Below, in pieces: positions 43,552 through 45,204 of a DNA stretch of 45,204 nt. Within the stretch, counting starts at the first letter, position 1. Each line of letters opens with the position of its first letter. A program made the translations under genes and the position numbers. Location: positions 1 to 45,204 of the forward strand of contig CAKRGM010000019.1 in assembly GCA_934330725.1 (NCBI GenBank). Reading direction: 5' to 3'. The notes under the pieces were generated by a model. The model was not told the origin of the DNA. It was given only the letters and a program-made list of their open reading frames with translations, and did no database searches. This DNA is from an uncultured Lachnospiraceae bacterium (GTDB taxonomy: Bacteria; Bacillota; Clostridia; Lachnospirales; Lachnospiraceae).

Positions 43552-44849
43552 TGAGCGAATATATATATAGTTTTTTTTATACGGTATTATATGTTGTAAT
43601 GTGCAACTTATTTATCGGTATCTTTTTTCATATAAAAAGAATGCAGAAGGTACACATGTATTGTGTCCAGCTTACCATGGTAGTAGTAAACTATCTTATA
43701 TCATATATTTTTAAGGATGAGATAATACTGCGTCAGCCTTTGGTTATCCTGACAACTTCTGTGTTTATGTTTATATTGTACAGAATCAATTATATAACAT
43801 CACTGATTACAACAATTATATATCAGGGAAGCGGAATTATAATAGAATATCTGACAATAGTCATATTACAGAAAAGCTTCCATTTTGCTGTTGCAGAGCT
43901 TGTCAGTAATTCAATGTTAAGTTATGCACTGGGCTTATTGTGTCAGATGATTATGTTTTGTCTGATATTATTTGTAAGAAAAGTATTTGTAAGAGATTCC
44001 GGAGTTTTACTGACACAGACCGAATGGATAAGATTCTCAATATTTCCTGTTTTTTCTATTATATCTATAATTTCAATGATACTGAATTTTGACAGTATTC
44101 AGAATAGCAGACAGGGGACAGTGCTGGTATGTGTAGTTACTGGAATAATGATAATGAATGTGCTGTTATTTGGGCTGTTAAATGATGCATTAAGAAGAGA
44201 GAAAAAACTTTCTGAGTACAGTCTTGTTCAGGAGCGTGGAAAAAATGAAACTGAGATGTATAAGTCTATGCTTGAACATTATGATGAGCAAAGAAAGATG
44301 ATACATGAATTTAGAAACTGTATGTCATGTATCAGGGGATTAGCCCAAAGGGAAGAATATGGTGAACTGAAAAAGTATCTTAGTACAATGCAGGAAAGCA
44401 TAAAAACTGAGCCGGATCTTATTGATACAAATAAGAAATTAGTTAATGTCATACTTAATACAAAATATCATGAGGCTAAGGCAAAAGGAATAGTATTTGT
44501 TTTAAAATCAAATGATTTGTCACAAATTAAAATTGGTGATCAGGATATAGTAATTTTACTGTCAAATTTATTAAATAATGCCTTTGAGGCATGTGATAAA
44601 TGTGAAGAAAAAATTGTAAGAATTAAACTGATGTTTGAGGATTCGCAGCTTATTTTGTCAGTTGCCAATACATATAAAGAAGGTCCGATAAAGACAGGTG
44701 GACGATTTATAACCAGAAAATCAGAATGCAGGGAGCTACATGGTATCGGAATAGAAAATATTAAAGAAATAGTTGAAAAATATAAAGGGGATTATGCAAT
44801 TAAATATGATGCGCAGTATTTTAAATTTACAATATTAATACCTGATTAA
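43551..44849 (+). CDS. GHKL-type sensor histidine kinase (AgrC-like)
   Basis: A 432-residue membrane kinase. About six membrane segments (1-210) lead to a coiled linker, the phospho-acceptor H252 (MIHEFRNCMSCIRGL) and a GHKL ATPase domain (about 330-432). The N-box is LLSNLLNNAFEAC (N343) and the G-box RELHGIGIENIKEI. This is the HPK10 type used for peptide sensing. No AgrD- or AgrB-like gene is found in the window, though the gene starting at 45174 is cut. The signal is unknown. Confidence 0.9.
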   Translation: MSEYIYSFFYTVLYVVMCNLFIGIFFHIKRMQKVHMYCVQLTMVVVNYLISYIFKDEIILRQPLVILTTSVFMFILYRINYITSLITTIIYQGSGIIIEYLTIVILQKSFHFAVAELVSNSMLSYALGLLCQMIMFCLILFVRKVFVRDSGVLLTQTEWIRFSIFPVFSIISIISMILNFDSIQNSRQGTVLVCVVTGIMIMNVLLFGLLNDALRREKKLSEYSLVQERGKNETEMYKSMLEHYDEQRKMIHEFRNCMSCIRGLAQREEYGELKKYLSTMQESIKTEPDLIDTNKKLVNVILNTKYHEAKAKGIVFVLKSNDLSQIKIGDQDIVILLSNLLNNAFEACDKCEEKIVRIKLMFEDSQLILSVANTYKEGPIKTGGRFITRKSECRELHGIGIENIKEIVEKYKGDYAIKYDAQYFKFTILIPD

Positions 44850-44930
44850 GTTCATTATATCAAAATGTGGATTAAAGTTTTATGACTGACAGATTTTGAA
44901 CCACCTTTTGACAATACAATCTGATAAAAA

Positions 44931-44973
44931 AGATATCTGACAGACCTTAAGATCTGTCAGATATCTTTTTTTT
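44931..44973 (+). terminator. Terminator of the two-component operon
   Basis: A perfect 14-bp stem AGATATCTGACAGA (44931-44944) with its complement (44953-44966) is followed by eight T. The A run before it makes the hairpin effective on both strands. Confidence 0.9.
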
Positions 44974-44980
44974 ATGAAAT

Positions 44981-45020
44981 TTTGGGCGATTTCTGCTTTT
45001 TTCGGGCGATTTCTGCTTTA
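44981..45020 (+). repeat. Tandem 20-mer, candidate LytTR binding site
   Basis: TTTGGGCGATTTCTGCTTTT (44981-45000) is repeated at 45001-45020 with two changes. LytTR regulators bind direct repeats about two helical turns apart. It lies 153 bases before the gene at the right edge. Binding is inferred. Confidence 0.6.
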
Positions 45021-45173
45021 CATGTTAAATTTTATGGAAAATTTATCTAAAATATGCATGTAACAGCAGGTACTAAGAATAAATATTATATATAAAGTTT
45101 TTTACAGAATTTATGCTGTATACAAATCAGTAATGCATATGAAAGCCACATAAGAAATGGAGACATAATTGTA

Positions 45174-45204
45174 ATGGAAAATATATCAAAATTATTAGTA
45201 GACA
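45174..45204 (+). CDS. Start of a gene cut by the window edge
   Basis: ATG 45174 opens a frame (MENISKLLVD) that runs off the end. GGAG lies eleven bases before, a long spacing. Only ten codons are visible, so it cannot be identified. It is downstream of the tandem 20-mer and may be the target of the LytTR regulator. Confidence 0.4.
   Translation, partial: MENISKLLVD

Noticed and set aside
1..45204. tRNA, rRNA, insertion sequences or transposases
   Set aside because: None seen on either strand; the only recombinase is the replicon-linked tyrosine type.

Overview
The window looks like AT-rich DNA of a Firmicute, most likely a Lachnospiraceae member. The grounds are strong AGGAGG ribosome sites, a tryptophan T-box, LytTR/GHKL two-component signalling, a DUF3877-like gene and a sortase-type surface protein. 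The centre (about 10.9-20.8 kb) is a plasmid-type replication and partition module: an atypical tyrosine recombinase, a Rep-like initiator, an iteron array, a conserved Cys-rich gene, parAB and a 2 kb AT-rich region carrying repeated 13-bp palindromes. Metabolic genes that usually sit on chromosomes (trpD, gdhA, a queuosine operon) flank it, so I infer a megaplasmid or chromid. [Eubacterium] eligens, known to carry a large second replicon, is one candidate; I cannot prove the species.

Left part (1-10.4 kb): a Trp T-box controls a lone trpD. On the minus strand are gdhA, a 1618-residue multidomain protein (HD, helical repeats, NadD-like nucleotidyltransferase, probable GNAT, probable phosphoribosyltransferase), and then a lactate/malate-dehydrogenase-like gene paired with a flavodoxin-fold iron-sulfur-type protein.

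Origin and partition (10.9-20.8 kb): rep lies before about eight 24-bp iterons. parA-parB are read leftwards from a promoter with a TGAACTGAGTTCA operator. Three more copies lie in the AT-rich stretch beyond, as does a near-match to the chromosomal parS site.

Right part (20.9-45.2 kb): a nitrilase, an iron alcohol dehydrogenase, AraC and XRE-cupin regulators, and a class III aminotransferase with a kinase-like protein come first. Next is an unusual fusion of an amino-acid permease to an iron alcohol dehydrogenase; together these suggest uptake, transamination and reduction of an amino acid. A diguanylate cyclase-EamA-thioesterase operon follows, then a MerR regulator divergent from a beta-helix surface protein through a MerR-type 19-bp-spacer promoter. 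The queD-queE-folE-queC-queF operon sits behind a probable preQ1-I riboswitch. Last come a MATE pump that has lost an internal block, its divergent LysR regulator, and a LytTR/GHKL two-component pair followed by a tandem 20-mer.

The most novel item is a structured leader, with a hairpin loop complementary to a stretch just before the Shine-Dalgarno site. It precedes the dehydrogenase-like gene and the nitrilase (clear), folE (probable) and the MerR gene (shortened).
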